Shown: piece after piece, positions 1 through 9,378 of the stretch
Layout of the letters: every line of letters starts with the position of its first letter
Numbering within the stretch: the first letter of the stretch is position 1
NCBI GenBank assembly: GCA_903847195.1
Contig: CAINCZ010000142.1
Span: forward strand, 38,739 to 102,738
Source: an uncultured Acidobacteriota bacterium
GTDB lineage: Bacteria; Acidobacteriota; Terriglobia; Terriglobales; CAINCZ01
Direction of reading: 5' to 3'
DNA: 64,000 bases
Notes under the pieces: generated by a model
The model's database searches: none
The model's input: the letters and a program-made list of their open reading frames with translations, nothing else
What the model was told of the DNA's origin: nothing
Translations under genes and position numbers: made by a program

Positions 1-329
1 CCGGCCACCGTCGCCGCCGCGCTCGATCCCAACCCGCTCTTGAACGGGATGTCGGTCGTGACTTCCAAGTCCATCGACGGAAAATCGGTATCGCGCTGCC
101 GCGCCAAAAACCGGAAGGCGCGCTCGATGTAGTTCTCGCCATCCAGCTTCGCGTCCAGAAAGTCGAAGCGCAACCGCCGCATCCCATCCGAATGAACCCG
201 CCGGATGCGCACGCGCGTATACAACTGCACGGCCACCGCGAGGGTGTCGAAGCCCGGACCGAGATTGGCTATAGACGCCGGGACCGCAATCTCTTTGCCT
301 TCAATCCGTGCGTCCATCGGTGGTTGCAT
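1..329 (-). CDS. thrB: Homoserine kinase (GHMP family), C-terminus cut by window edge
   Basis: Homoserine kinase phosphorylates L-homoserine with ATP to O-phosphohomoserine, the substrate of threonine synthase. About 109 N-terminal codons are present. The start of the protein has the GHMP N-terminal motif (PASIANLGPGFDTLAVAV), and residues around 90-105 carry the ATP-binding glycine/serine loop (PFKSGLGSSAAATVA). Translation can start at the ATG at 329, 21 bases after the thrC stop and behind an AAGGAAGAGG stretch, or at a second in-frame ATG at 317. It is the last visible gene of the lysC-ilvBNC-hom-thrC-thrB series, so it completes the hom-thrC-thrB route to threonine. The rest of the gene lies to the left of the window. 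Confidence 0.9.
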   Translation of the reverse strand, partial: MQPPMDARIEGKEIAVPASIANLGPGFDTLAVAVQLYTRVRIRRVHSDGMRRLRFDFLDAKLDGENYIERAFRFLARQRDTDFPSMDLEVTTDIPFKSGLGSSAAATVA

Positions 330-350
330 GTCTGTCCGCCTCTTCCTTAT

Positions 351-1562
351 TTAGTGAGCGCTTGCATCGGCCGCACCACTCGCCGCGTACTGGTGCCGCT
401 GGATGATGTAGGCCGGGTCCTTCAACACGTGCCCGGTCAGGATGGCCACCACGGTCGCATCCGGCTCAATACGATGCTCCGCCACCAGCTTACGCAGTCC
501 CGCCAGCGTGGTTGCGGATGCGGGCTCGCAGCCGACGCCGTCGCGCCCGATCATCTCCTTGGCGTCGCCGATTTCCTCGTCGGTCACGTCGAGCACCATG
601 CCCTGCGTAAACTTCAGCCCCCGCATCGCCTTCTTCCACGACTTCGGATTGCCGATGCGAATCGCCGTCGCCACCGTCTCCGGATTCTCCACCGGCACCA
701 GTTCGCTCCCGCCTTTGCGCCATAGCTCGGCCAGCGGATTCGCTCCCGCCGCCTGTACCACCACGAGCTTCGGGACCTTGTCGATCAGCCCGTGCGCCTT
801 CAGTTCTTCCAGCGCCTTGCCGAACGCGGAACTGTTGCCCAGGTTCCCGCCCGGACACACGATGTAATCCGGCGGCTGCCAGTCGAGCTGCGTCATCAGC
901 TCGAAGATCACCGTCTTCTGGCCTTCGATCCGGAACGGGTTGATCGAATTCAGAAAATAAACTTCGCGGTCGCCTCCGGCCAGCATCGTCTCCAGGGCAT
1001 CGTCGAAGCTGCCGGGAATCTCCACCAGTTCGGCGCCGTAGTCGATCGACTGCGCCACCTTGGCCAGCGACACCATGCCTTTCGGCAGATAGACGCGCGC
1101 CTTGATTCCCGCCCGCGCCGCATAAGCCGCCATCGAGGCCGACGTGTTGCCGGTCGAAGCGCAGGCCACCACTTCCGCGCCTGCAGCCAAGGCTTCGGTG
1201 ACTCCCGTCGTCATCCCCAGGTCTTTGAAGCAGGCCGTGGGATTCCAGCCCAGGTGCTTGTAGCGCAGGTTGCGCAGTCCCGCCCACTCGGCGCTGCGTT
1301 GTGCCTGCACCAGGGGACAGTTGCCCTCGCCCATCGTCACCACACGCTCGTAGCCCGCGGGCAGAAATTCGCGGAACCGCCACACGCCGCTCAGGTCGCG
1401 CGGATCGTTCGACATCCTCCGCTCGCGCCACAGAGCCTTCAATTCGTCGGGCGACTGCTTCACCTCGACCACGATTTCCAGCAGGTCGCCACACTTTTCG
1501 CAGGCCAGTATGCGCTGGTGCAGGTCGTAGGTGGCGCCGCATTGAATACACCGAATGTGCAT
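351..1562 (-). CDS. thrC: Threonine synthase
   Basis: Cytosolic PLP enzyme that converts O-phosphohomoserine to threonine and phosphate. 403 residues. The N-terminus has a CxxC...CxxC zinc-ribbon-like pair (Cys5/8 and Cys21/24), seen in the class of threonine synthases found outside enterobacteria. The PLP lysine sits in TACFKDLGM (Lys113), followed by ACASTGNTSASMAAYAA, and the glycine-rich phosphate loop is PGGNLGNSSAFGKAL. The stop is 21 bases before the thrB start, and the start is 20 bases after the hom stop, so the three are almost certainly co-transcribed. The ATG at 1562 is preceded by GGGAAGAGAG. Confidence 0.95.
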   Translation of the reverse strand: MHIRCIQCGATYDLHQRILACEKCGDLLEIVVEVKQSPDELKALWRERRMSNDPRDLSGVWRFREFLPAGYERVVTMGEGNCPLVQAQRSAEWAGLRNLRYKHLGWNPTACFKDLGMTTGVTEALAAGAEVVACASTGNTSASMAAYAARAGIKARVYLPKGMVSLAKVAQSIDYGAELVEIPGSFDDALETMLAGGDREVYFLNSINPFRIEGQKTVIFELMTQLDWQPPDYIVCPGGNLGNSSAFGKALEELKAHGLIDKVPKLVVVQAAGANPLAELWRKGGSELVPVENPETVATAIRIGNPKSWKKAMRGLKFTQGMVLDVTDEEIGDAKEMIGRDGVGCEPASATTLAGLRKLVAEHRIEPDATVVAILTGHVLKDPAYIIQRHQYAASGAADASAH

Positions 1563-1582
1563 GATCGAAAGACTCTCTTCCC

Positions 1583-2932
1583 TTAGGTCAGCATTGGCAG
1601 CACGACCGGCCGCTCCACGTTGTAGTCGAGCGCCGCAATCTCGTCAATCGCCTTGCCCAGCGCCGCCGCGCTGCAGGCTTCCAGGGTGATGACAAACGGC
1701 AGCCGGCTCTTCGGATAGCCCGGGGCGTTCTGCTGTACCGAGTCGATGTTGATCGCGTGCTTGCCCAGGATCGTCGCCAGCTCGGCGATGATGCCCGGCC
1801 GGTCGTTGACCGTGAAGCGCACGTAGTGCATGTCGCTGAAGTCGGCGCTGACTTTGCGCGCCACCACAGGCACCTGCGCATAGGCCGCTGCCACGTTGCG
1901 GTTGCCGCTGACGATCGCCAGCAGGTCGCTTACCACCGCCACCGCCGTTGGATTGCCGCCCGCGCCGTGTCCGCTGAAGACCGTTTCGCCGCCATACTCG
2001 CCGGTCGCCAGCACCATGTTGCGGCCGCCTGAAACCCGCGCCAGCGGCGAATCCAGCGGCACCAGCGACGGCGTCACCGACGCGTACAGCGTCTTGCCGT
2101 GCACCTCGGCGCGCGAAATCTGCCGGATGGTGTATCTCAACTGGCGGGCGTACATGAAGTCCACCGTGTCGATCACGCGGATCGAGCGGCACTGGATCGC
2201 GTCCACCCTGGCCGCCGTCGCCAGGCCCACGCGGGCCAGGATCGCCAGCTTCGCACGCGCGTCGTAGCCTTCCAGGTCGTCGGTCGGATCGGCCTCGGCA
2301 AATCCCGCTTCCTGCGCGCCTTTCAGCGCGGCCTCAAACGAGATGCCCTCGTTCTCCACCTTGTTCAAGATGTAGTTGCAGGTGCCGTTCATGATGCCGC
2401 GCACCTTATACAGATGATCGCCCGCCAGGCCTTCCTGCAATCCCGACAGCACCGGAATGCCTCCGGCCACCGAGGCGCCGAAATACAGGTGCTGTCCCTT
2501 GGCCCGCGCCAGGTCGAGCAGCTCGTTGCCGTGGTGCGCGATCAACTGCTTGTTGGCCGTCACCACCGACTTGCCGGACTCCAGCGCGTTACGCACCCAT
2601 TGCTCGGCCGGCTCCAGCCCGCCCACCACTTCCACCACGATATCGGCATCGGAGTTCAAGATCTCGCTTGCGTCTTCGGTCCAGCGCACATCCGGCGCCA
2701 GCCACGACACCTTGCGGCGCTCGCGGTTGCGGTTACAGATCGCGGTCAGGTGCAGGCTCGACAGCTTCCGCTCGCTCAGGATTTTCGCCACCGAGCGGCC
2801 CACGGTTCCGAAGCCGATCAATCCGACTTTGAACACCTTGGCTGCCGGCTCCAGCGCTGCCGCCGTGGCCGAAGGGTTCGACGATACAAACGGCGAGCCG
2901 GCGGCACGCCGAGGATCAGGTATCTCTTGCAT
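1583..2932 (-). CDS. hom: Homoserine dehydrogenase with C-terminal ACT domain
   Basis: NAD(P)-dependent reduction of aspartate-4-semialdehyde to homoserine, the branch point to threonine, isoleucine and methionine. 449 residues. A low-complexity N-terminal extension of about 30 residues precedes the Rossmann motif (KVGLIGFGTVGRSVAKIL). The catalytic region includes VTANKQLIAHHG and GIMNGTCNYILNKV, and DPTDDLEGYDARAKLAILARV is the family signature. The last 80 residues form an ACT domain (VRFTVNDRPGIIAELATILG), which in relatives mediates threonine feedback inhibition. It is monofunctional: aspartokinase is encoded separately by lysC upstream in the same series. A shorter start is possible because the first 30 residues look disordered. 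Confidence 0.95.
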   Translation of the reverse strand: MQEIPDPRRAAGSPFVSSNPSATAAALEPAAKVFKVGLIGFGTVGRSVAKILSERKLSSLHLTAICNRNRERRKVSWLAPDVRWTEDASEILNSDADIVVEVVGGLEPAEQWVRNALESGKSVVTANKQLIAHHGNELLDLARAKGQHLYFGASVAGGIPVLSGLQEGLAGDHLYKVRGIMNGTCNYILNKVENEGISFEAALKGAQEAGFAEADPTDDLEGYDARAKLAILARVGLATAARVDAIQCRSIRVIDTVDFMYARQLRYTIRQISRAEVHGKTLYASVTPSLVPLDSPLARVSGGRNMVLATGEYGGETVFSGHGAGGNPTAVAVVSDLLAIVSGNRNVAAAYAQVPVVARKVSADFSDMHYVRFTVNDRPGIIAELATILGKHAINIDSVQQNAPGYPKSRLPFVITLEACSAAALGKAIDEIAALDYNVERPVVLPMLT

Positions 2933-2993
2933 AAGGGCAGCTCTCAGTTTCTCAGTTCAATCTTGCAGCGGTGCCGCCGACTCCGCGCCGGTG

Positions 2994-3027
2994 CCCCACA
3001 TCTGCCTGCCTTTGGCAGATGTAGGGT
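2994..3027. repeat. REP-like hairpin, family A (copy 1)
   Basis: Imperfect palindrome CCCCACATCTGCC / GGCAGATGTAGGG with a short TGCCTTT-type loop, preceded by GGTG. It lies between the ilvC stop and the hom start, inside the amino acid operon. The same stem recurs at about 18355, 22576, 34085 and 41974. A transcribed hairpin here could affect mRNA stability between ilvC and hom. Confidence 0.75.
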
Positions 3028-3047
3028 CCCGCGACACCACATTACTG

Positions 3048-4690
<1,643 letters not shown>

Positions 4691-4715
4691 AAGTCAGTTC
4701 CCGTCCTCTTCGTCC

Positions 4716-6443
4716 CTACTTCTCCTGCTCCGCGGTCTCGGCCGCTTCCTGCCGCGGACGCCGGATCATCTGGTCCAGCCGCGCTCCGGCCGGCACCATG
4801 GGGTACACCGAGTCTTCCTTCTCGACCTTGAAATTGATCAGGCATGGGCCCTTGTGCGCCCGCGCCGCACGCACCGCCGTCACCACATCCGGACGCTTGT
4901 CGGCCATGATCCCGCGGATACCGTGCGCTTCGGCCAGCTTCACGAAGTCGGGGCTCTTCAGCGGCGTAGCGTTGTAGCGCCCGTTATAAAAGAACTCCTG
5001 CCACTGCCGCACCATGCCGAGATAGCCGTTGTTGATGACCGCGATCTTGACGTCCAGTTCTTCCTGCGCCAGCGTCGCCAGCTCGCAGCTCGTCATCTGG
5101 AAGCCGCCGTCGCCGACCACCACCCATACCTCGGACTCGGGCCGCGCGAACTTCGCTCCAATAGCCGCCGGCAGCGAGAATCCCATCGTCCCCAGCCCGC
5201 CCGACGTTATCAGGGAACGCGGCTCGGAGTGGTGGTAGTACTGCGCCTCCCACATCTGGTGCTGACCCACGTCGCTTACCACTACCGCCTTGCCGTCCGT
5301 CTCTTTCCACAGGTCGTGGATCACGTGCGCAGCGTAGAGCTTGCCCATGTCCGGCAGATTGCGGATGTCGCGCACCGCGGCGTCGCCCTTCAGCTCATTG
5401 ATATAGGTCAGCCACTCGGTGTGCTCGCGCTTCTCCACCCGGGGCAGCATGGCATCGACCACCTTGCGCAGGTCGCTGATCAGCGCCACATCGACCTTGA
5501 TGATCTTGTTGACCTCGGCGCGATCCACCTCTACATGGATCTTCTTCGCATTCGGCGCGTAGTTCGCCGCGTCGCCAATCACCCGGTCGTCGAACCGCAT
5601 GCCCAGCGCCAGCAGCAGGTCGGCCCCGTGGATCGCATGGTTCACCCAGGCCTCGCCGTGCATGCCCATCATGCCGAGATTCAGCGGATGAAACGCCGGC
5701 ACGCAGCCCAGTCCCAGCAGCGTCAGCGCCATCGGAATCTGCGCGCGCTCGGCCAGCTCCTGCACCTGCCGCGACGCGCCCGACATGATGATGCCGTGTC
5801 CCGCCAAGATCACCGGGCGCTCGGCCTTGTTCAACAGCTCGACCGCGCGCTCCAGCTCCTTCATGTCCAGCCGCATTGGCGGACGATATCCCGGCAACTG
5901 CGGCGTACACTCGTCCCAGTTGAAGTCGGCGCTCGCTGCCTGCGCGTCCTTGGTGATGTCCACCAGCACCGGGCCGGGGCGCCCCGACCGCGCGATCAGG
6001 AAAGCCTCGCGGATCGCCCGTCCGATGTCTTCCGCCCGCGTCACCATCACGTTGTGCTTGGTGATGGGCAGCGTCACACCGGTGATATCAATCTCCTGAA
6101 AGTAGTCGGTGACGACGGCCCAGGCGGGGACCTGGCCGGTGATGCATACGATGGGCGAGGAGTCCATCATCGCCGTGGCGATGCCGGTCACCAGGTTCGT
6201 CGCCCCCGGTCCCGAGGTCGCCACCGCTACGCCCACCTTGCCGCTGGCGCGTGCATAGCCGTCGGCCATGTGCGCCGCGCCCTGCTCGTGCCGCACCAGG
6301 GTGTGGTGGATCTGGGGATATTTCCAGATCGCGTCGTAGGCGGGCAGAATCGTGCCGCCCGGATATCCGAACACATGGGTAACGCCCGAACAAACCAGCG
6401 ATTCCCAGATGATCTCAGCGCCTGTCAGTCGTTTCGAGGTCAT
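4716..6443 (-). CDS. ilvB: Acetolactate synthase large (catalytic) subunit
   Basis: ThDP/FAD/Mg2+ enzyme that condenses two pyruvates, or pyruvate and 2-oxobutyrate, in the first common step of valine, leucine and isoleucine synthesis. 575 residues from the ATG at 6443. The N-terminal ThDP (PYR) domain has the catalytic glutamate in LVRHEQGAAHMADGYARASG. The C-terminal ThDP domain has GDGGFQM...NNGYLGMVRQWQ, the Mg2+-diphosphate motif. A TTG six bases upstream is a less likely start. It follows lysC by 48 bases. Having aspartokinase upstream in the same unit links carbon entry into the aspartate pathway with isoleucine synthesis. Confidence 0.96.
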   Translation of the reverse strand: MTSKRLTGAEIIWESLVCSGVTHVFGYPGGTILPAYDAIWKYPQIHHTLVRHEQGAAHMADGYARASGKVGVAVATSGPGATNLVTGIATAMMDSSPIVCITGQVPAWAVVTDYFQEIDITGVTLPITKHNVMVTRAEDIGRAIREAFLIARSGRPGPVLVDITKDAQAASADFNWDECTPQLPGYRPPMRLDMKELERAVELLNKAERPVILAGHGIIMSGASRQVQELAERAQIPMALTLLGLGCVPAFHPLNLGMMGMHGEAWVNHAIHGADLLLALGMRFDDRVIGDAANYAPNAKKIHVEVDRAEVNKIIKVDVALISDLRKVVDAMLPRVEKREHTEWLTYINELKGDAAVRDIRNLPDMGKLYAAHVIHDLWKETDGKAVVVSDVGQHQMWEAQYYHHSEPRSLITSGGLGTMGFSLPAAIGAKFARPESEVWVVVGDGGFQMTSCELATLAQEELDVKIAVINNGYLGMVRQWQEFFYNGRYNATPLKSPDFVKLAEAHGIRGIMADKRPDVVTAVRAARAHKGPCLINFKVEKEDSVYPMVPAGARLDQMIRRPRQEAAETAEQEK

Positions 6444-6491
6444 AAACAATCCAACGCCCGTGCTGTTTTCCGGCGATGCTCGCCGCCGGTC

Positions 6492-7961
6492 TTACTTCCT
6501 GCCGTTGCCTGTTGACACCAACTCCTGCCGCTCGCCACCGCTCACCAGCGGCGCAATGCCCGCCGATGCCCGGCTGGCCACATCAGCCTGCCGCGGCTGC
6601 GGCGCCCGGTTGCGGCGCGAGAAGAGCAGCTTGTGCAGCTGATCCACCGCGTAGGCCGCGTCCTTCTCTTCAATCACAAAGCCGATGTTGATTTCCGATG
6701 CGCCCTGCGACACCATGCGCACGTTCACGTCGGCAATCGCGCCAAACACGCGCGTCAGCATTCCGGGCGTGCCGCGCAGGTTCTCGCCGATCACGGCCAC
6801 GATCGCCTTGCCCGGCTCGGCTTCGGCCTCGCTGAACTGCCGCAGGTCGGCCAGCAACTCCTCGATGTTCAGCTTCGCCTCCACCGTGAGCGACACGCTC
6901 ACCTCCGAGGTCGAAACCAGCTCCACCGGAATCTGGTGCCGCTTGAACACCGAGAACACATCGTGCAGGAAGGCGTGCGCTTCCAGCATGCGCGCCGCCA
7001 CCACGTTCACGATGGTGATGTTCTTCTTCACCGCGATCGCCGTGAAGCGCGTCGCGGGCCGCGCCGCACGGGCCTTCACGCAGGTTCCCTGGTTGCGCGG
7101 ATTGCGCGAGTTCAGCACGTAGACCGGGATGTTCTCTTCCATCGCCGGAATCATCGTCGCCGGATGCAGCACCTTGGCCCCGAAGTAGGCCATCTCGGCC
7201 GCTTCATCGAAGCTGATCTCGGCCAGCCGCCGCGCATCCGGGCACAGCCGCGGGTCGGTCGTCTTGATGCCGTCCACGTCCGTCCAGATCTCAATCCGCT
7301 CGGCGCCCAGCGCCGCGCCCACGATGGCCGCCGAAAAATCCGAGCCGCCGCGTCCGATCGTGGTCGTTGTTCCTTCGCGCGTCGCGCCGATGAAGCCGCC
7401 CATCACCGGCACCTCGCCTGCTTCCAGCAGAGGGCGCAACCGCTCCACCATCTTGTAGTTGGTCTCGTCGAACTGCGGCACCGCGTGCGTGAACTGGTTG
7501 TCCGTCACCAGCACCTCGCGCGAATCCACCAGCACGCCCTTCAAACCCTTCGCCTGAAATGCCGCCGCTACCACGCGGCTCGAAAGCAGCTCGCCGAACG
7601 ACATCACATAGTCGGTCGTGCGCGGCGAAAGCTCGTGCAGCGCCGCAATCCCGCGCAGCAGGTCTTCGAGCGAGTTGAAGCTCTGGTCGAGCGCGGCGTA
7701 CAGTTCGTTGTCGCCCCGGCCGAGCAACTTGCGCGCCGTCTGCTGATGGCGCTCGCGCATCGCCTTTGCCAGGCTGAGCGCCGAATCCAGATCGCCGGCC
7801 GCCGCCGCGTTGGCCATGGTGTGCAACTGGTCGGTCACGCGAGCCAGAGCGCTCACGACTACGACCGGACGTTGCGCCGCCCGCCCCCGCACAATTGCCG
7901 CCACGCGGCTGATAGCCTTGGCATCCTCCACCGAGGTGCCGCCGAACTTCATTACGATCAT
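6492..7961 (-). CDS. lysC: Aspartokinase (monofunctional, ACT domains)
   Basis: Phosphorylates L-aspartate as the first committed step to lysine, threonine, methionine and isoleucine. 489 residues from the ATG at 7961 (MIVMKFGGTSV), chosen because a GGGAGGGG ribosome site lies a few bases upstream and because the longer reading frame would run into the terminator hairpin. Kinase motifs: KFGGTSVED at the N-terminus, and GRGGSDFSAAIVGAALGAERIEIWTDVDGI near the middle. The C-terminal third holds two ACT repeats (LTVEAKLNIEELL and VIGENLRGTPGMLTRVF). It is the first structural gene after the leader peptide and attenuator, so the whole operon is probably controlled there. Confidence 0.95.
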   Translation of the reverse strand: MIVMKFGGTSVEDAKAISRVAAIVRGRAAQRPVVVVSALARVTDQLHTMANAAAAGDLDSALSLAKAMRERHQQTARKLLGRGDNELYAALDQSFNSLEDLLRGIAALHELSPRTTDYVMSFGELLSSRVVAAAFQAKGLKGVLVDSREVLVTDNQFTHAVPQFDETNYKMVERLRPLLEAGEVPVMGGFIGATREGTTTTIGRGGSDFSAAIVGAALGAERIEIWTDVDGIKTTDPRLCPDARRLAEISFDEAAEMAYFGAKVLHPATMIPAMEENIPVYVLNSRNPRNQGTCVKARAARPATRFTAIAVKKNITIVNVVAARMLEAHAFLHDVFSVFKRHQIPVELVSTSEVSVSLTVEAKLNIEELLADLRQFSEAEAEPGKAIVAVIGENLRGTPGMLTRVFGAIADVNVRMVSQGASEINIGFVIEEKDAAYAVDQLHKLLFSRRNRAPQPRQADVASRASAGIAPLVSGGERQELVSTGNGRK

Positions 7962-7993
7962 CTTGCTTCGCCCCTCCCTCGGGGGCCTGACGC

Positions 7994-8033
7994 AAAAAAC
8001 AAAACCCACCTGGCCGGTTTCCGGCGGTGGGTC
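7994..8033 (-). terminator. Attenuator terminator ahead of lysC
   Basis: On the minus strand, ACCCACC-GCCGG (8032-8021) pairs with CCGGC-(CA)-GGTGGGT (8017-8004) around an AAA loop, giving 12 bp with one 2-nt bulge, and it is followed by TTTTGTTTTTT (8004-7994). This is a complete intrinsic terminator 24 bases after the stop of the leader ORF and 33 bases before the lysC start. The same 5' arm (8033-8021) can instead pair with 8077-8063 inside the leader ORF, which is the alternative, antiterminator structure. Sequence shown directly; regulation inferred. Confidence 0.88.
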
Positions 8034-8056
8034 ACTTGAGTTTCGGGTTTGCCGTC

Positions 8057-8176
8057 TCAGTCGACCCAGGACGCCGGAGTCAGGCTGGTAATTCGAATTA
8101 CCTCGCCCGCGCCTGTGCGCACTCCGACTGTGATCGGCACCAGTTCGGATCGCGTCTTGGTCGTCGTCTGAGCCAT
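8057..8176 (-). CDS. Thr/Ile/Val-rich leader peptide of the lysC-ilvBNC-hom-thrCB operon
   Basis: 39-codon ORF, ATG at 8176 and TGA at 8059-8057. It begins MAQTTTKTRSELVPITVGV and contains 8 Thr, 5 Val, 3 Ile and 2 Leu, so nearly half its codons specify end products of the operon that follows. Thr codons cluster at residues 4, 5, 6 and 8, and an Ile-Thr-Val run lies at 15-17. Its last codons (Pro34 to Asp39) form the 5' arm of the antiterminator, so a ribosome reaching the stop codon would block that helix. There is no clear Shine-Dalgarno, so translation may be leaderless or weak. A genuine small protein cannot be excluded, but the layout fits a regulatory leader. Confidence 0.75.
   Translation of the reverse strand: MAQTTTKTRSELVPITVGVRTGAGEVIRITSLTPASWVD
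8063..8128 (-). promoter_or_regulatory. Attenuator protector and antiterminator segments
   Basis: Three mutually exclusive helices can be drawn on the minus-strand RNA. The protector pairs GUCGGAGU (8128-8121, leader codons 17-19) with ACUCCGGC (8080-8073). The antiterminator pairs CCGGCG-UCC-UGGGUC (8077-8063) with GACCCA-C-CGCCGG (overlapping 8033-8021), 12 bp in register. The terminator is at 8032-8004. Segment 1 lies under a ribosome stalled at the Ile15-Thr16-Val17 codons; segment 2 lies under a ribosome at the stop codon. That geometry gives readthrough on starvation and termination in plenty. Confidence 0.78.
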
Positions 8177-8188
8177 GAGAGTTTTCAC

Positions 8189-8226
8189 ACGTTAGCTGCT
8201 CGGGGCCGTGACTGTCAATGAGTATA
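8189..8226 (-). promoter_or_regulatory. Candidate promoters of the amino acid operon
   Basis: On the minus strand a perfect -35 TTGACA (8218-8213) is followed after 18 bases by TAACGT (8194-8189). A better -10 hexamer, TATACT (8226-8221), lies just upstream but has no good -35. The first would start transcription about 6 bases before the leader ATG, giving a nearly leaderless message; the second would give a 5' UTR of about 40 bases. Confidence 0.5.
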
Positions 8227-8278
8227 ACTTATTCTGCTGGGGCGATTAAGTTGGCTTATATGTGCACCATAAATGGTG

Positions 8279-9133
8279 CTAACGCTTGAAAACCAGCTCC
8301 CGGGCCCTCTGAGTGGCCTTCACCACGGCCTTAATCAGCGTTACGCGCAGTTTGCCTTCTTCCAGTTCCATGATGCCGTCCACCGTGCATCCGGCCGGGG
8401 TGGTGACCGCATCTTTGAGCAGCGCCGGGTGCGAACCGGTCTCGAGCACCATCATCGCCGAACCCATCGTCGTCTGTGCCGCCAGCAGGGTTGCCAGGTC
8501 GCGCGGCAGGCCAACCTTGACGCCCGCCTCGGCCAGCGCCTCCACCACGATATAAATGTAGGCCGGTCCGCTGCCCGACAATCCCGTGACCGCATCCATG
8601 TTGCTCTCGTCGACCACGGCGGTGCGTCCCACGCGGTTGAACAACTCCACGGCGATGGCGATGTGCTCGTCGTGCGCAAACTGGCCTTTGGTCAACGCCG
8701 TGATGCCCTGGCGGACCGCCGCCGGTGTGTTCGGCATGGCGCGAATGACCGGGTTGTCGCTTCCGATAGCCTTCTCAATCAGTGCCGTCGGCATGCCGGC
8801 GGCAATCGAGATAAACAACTGCCCCGGATGGATCACCGGCCGCAATGCTTCCAGCACCGCCGACAGTTGGTGCGGCTTCACGCAGCACAGCACCACGTCG
8901 GCACCCTTGACTGCCTCGTTGTTATGGGTCGTTACCGTGATCGCCGGAAGCTCACGGCGGACGGCGACGGCCTCTTCTTCAAACAGCACGGTGGCCCGGG
9001 TCTTGGCCGGGTCCAGCAGGCCACCCTCCAGCAGCGCGCGCAGCAGGATGCCACCCATCTTCCCCGCGCCCAGAACGGCCACCGTCTTGCCGGCCAGTGC
9101 TCGCGAAGTGGTTGTTACGGTTGCGGTTGACAT
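8279..9133 (-). CDS. proC: Pyrroline-5-carboxylate reductase
   Basis: Reduces 1-pyrroline-5-carboxylate to proline with NAD(P)H, the last step of proline synthesis. 284 residues. The N-terminal Rossmann motif is TVAVLGAGKMGGILLRALLEGG, and the C-terminal family signature runs from GLSGSGPAYIYIVVEALAEAGV through TTPAGCTVDGIMELEEG. The first 12 residues are a Thr/Ser-rich extension. It is separated from the lysC leader by about 100 bases that hold the latter's promoter, so it is probably an independent unit, divergent from gltB. Confidence 0.95.
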   Translation of the reverse strand: MSTATVTTTSRALAGKTVAVLGAGKMGGILLRALLEGGLLDPAKTRATVLFEEEAVAVRRELPAITVTTHNNEAVKGADVVLCCVKPHQLSAVLEALRPVIHPGQLFISIAAGMPTALIEKAIGSDNPVIRAMPNTPAAVRQGITALTKGQFAHDEHIAIAVELFNRVGRTAVVDESNMDAVTGLSGSGPAYIYIVVEALAEAGVKVGLPRDLATLLAAQTTMGSAMMVLETGSHPALLKDAVTTPAGCTVDGIMELEEGKLRVTLIKAVVKATQRARELVFKR

Positions 9134-9378
9134 TGTCTGCGTACTACTCCTTCCCCGGTTGCTCCAACCAAGGTATCATTAGCTATCGGGTTGATGCCTC
9201 CAGTCATTCTCTTGCAGATTCTTTAACTTACAGCAATCAAAAAACCGATTGTTACCAATCGAAAGTCTGGGTTTTACAGTCCTACCCCAAAAAAGGTAAA
9301 AAAGAGTGACGAACTCCGGTCTCCGCTCGCGCTCTGCCCGTCGTTCGGGAGACCCCTATCTAACCGGGAAGTGAGTCC

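Noticed and set aside
2994..3027. Treating the intergenic palindromes as a CRISPR array or as ordinary terminators
   Set aside because: They are dispersed singly and not regularly spaced, so are not CRISPR. Most lack a T tract, so are not simply terminators; only the copies at 32097 and 44276 have one.
8057..8176. Interpreting the lysC leader as a lysine riboswitch or T-box
   Set aside because: No lysine-riboswitch core and no T-box TGGNACCGCG sequence are present. The Thr/Ile-rich ORF with competing helices explains the region better.
9318..9354. Possible riboswitch in the gltB leader
   Set aside because: Only a single 7-bp stem is visible; it does not match any glutamine or other known aptamer I can recall.
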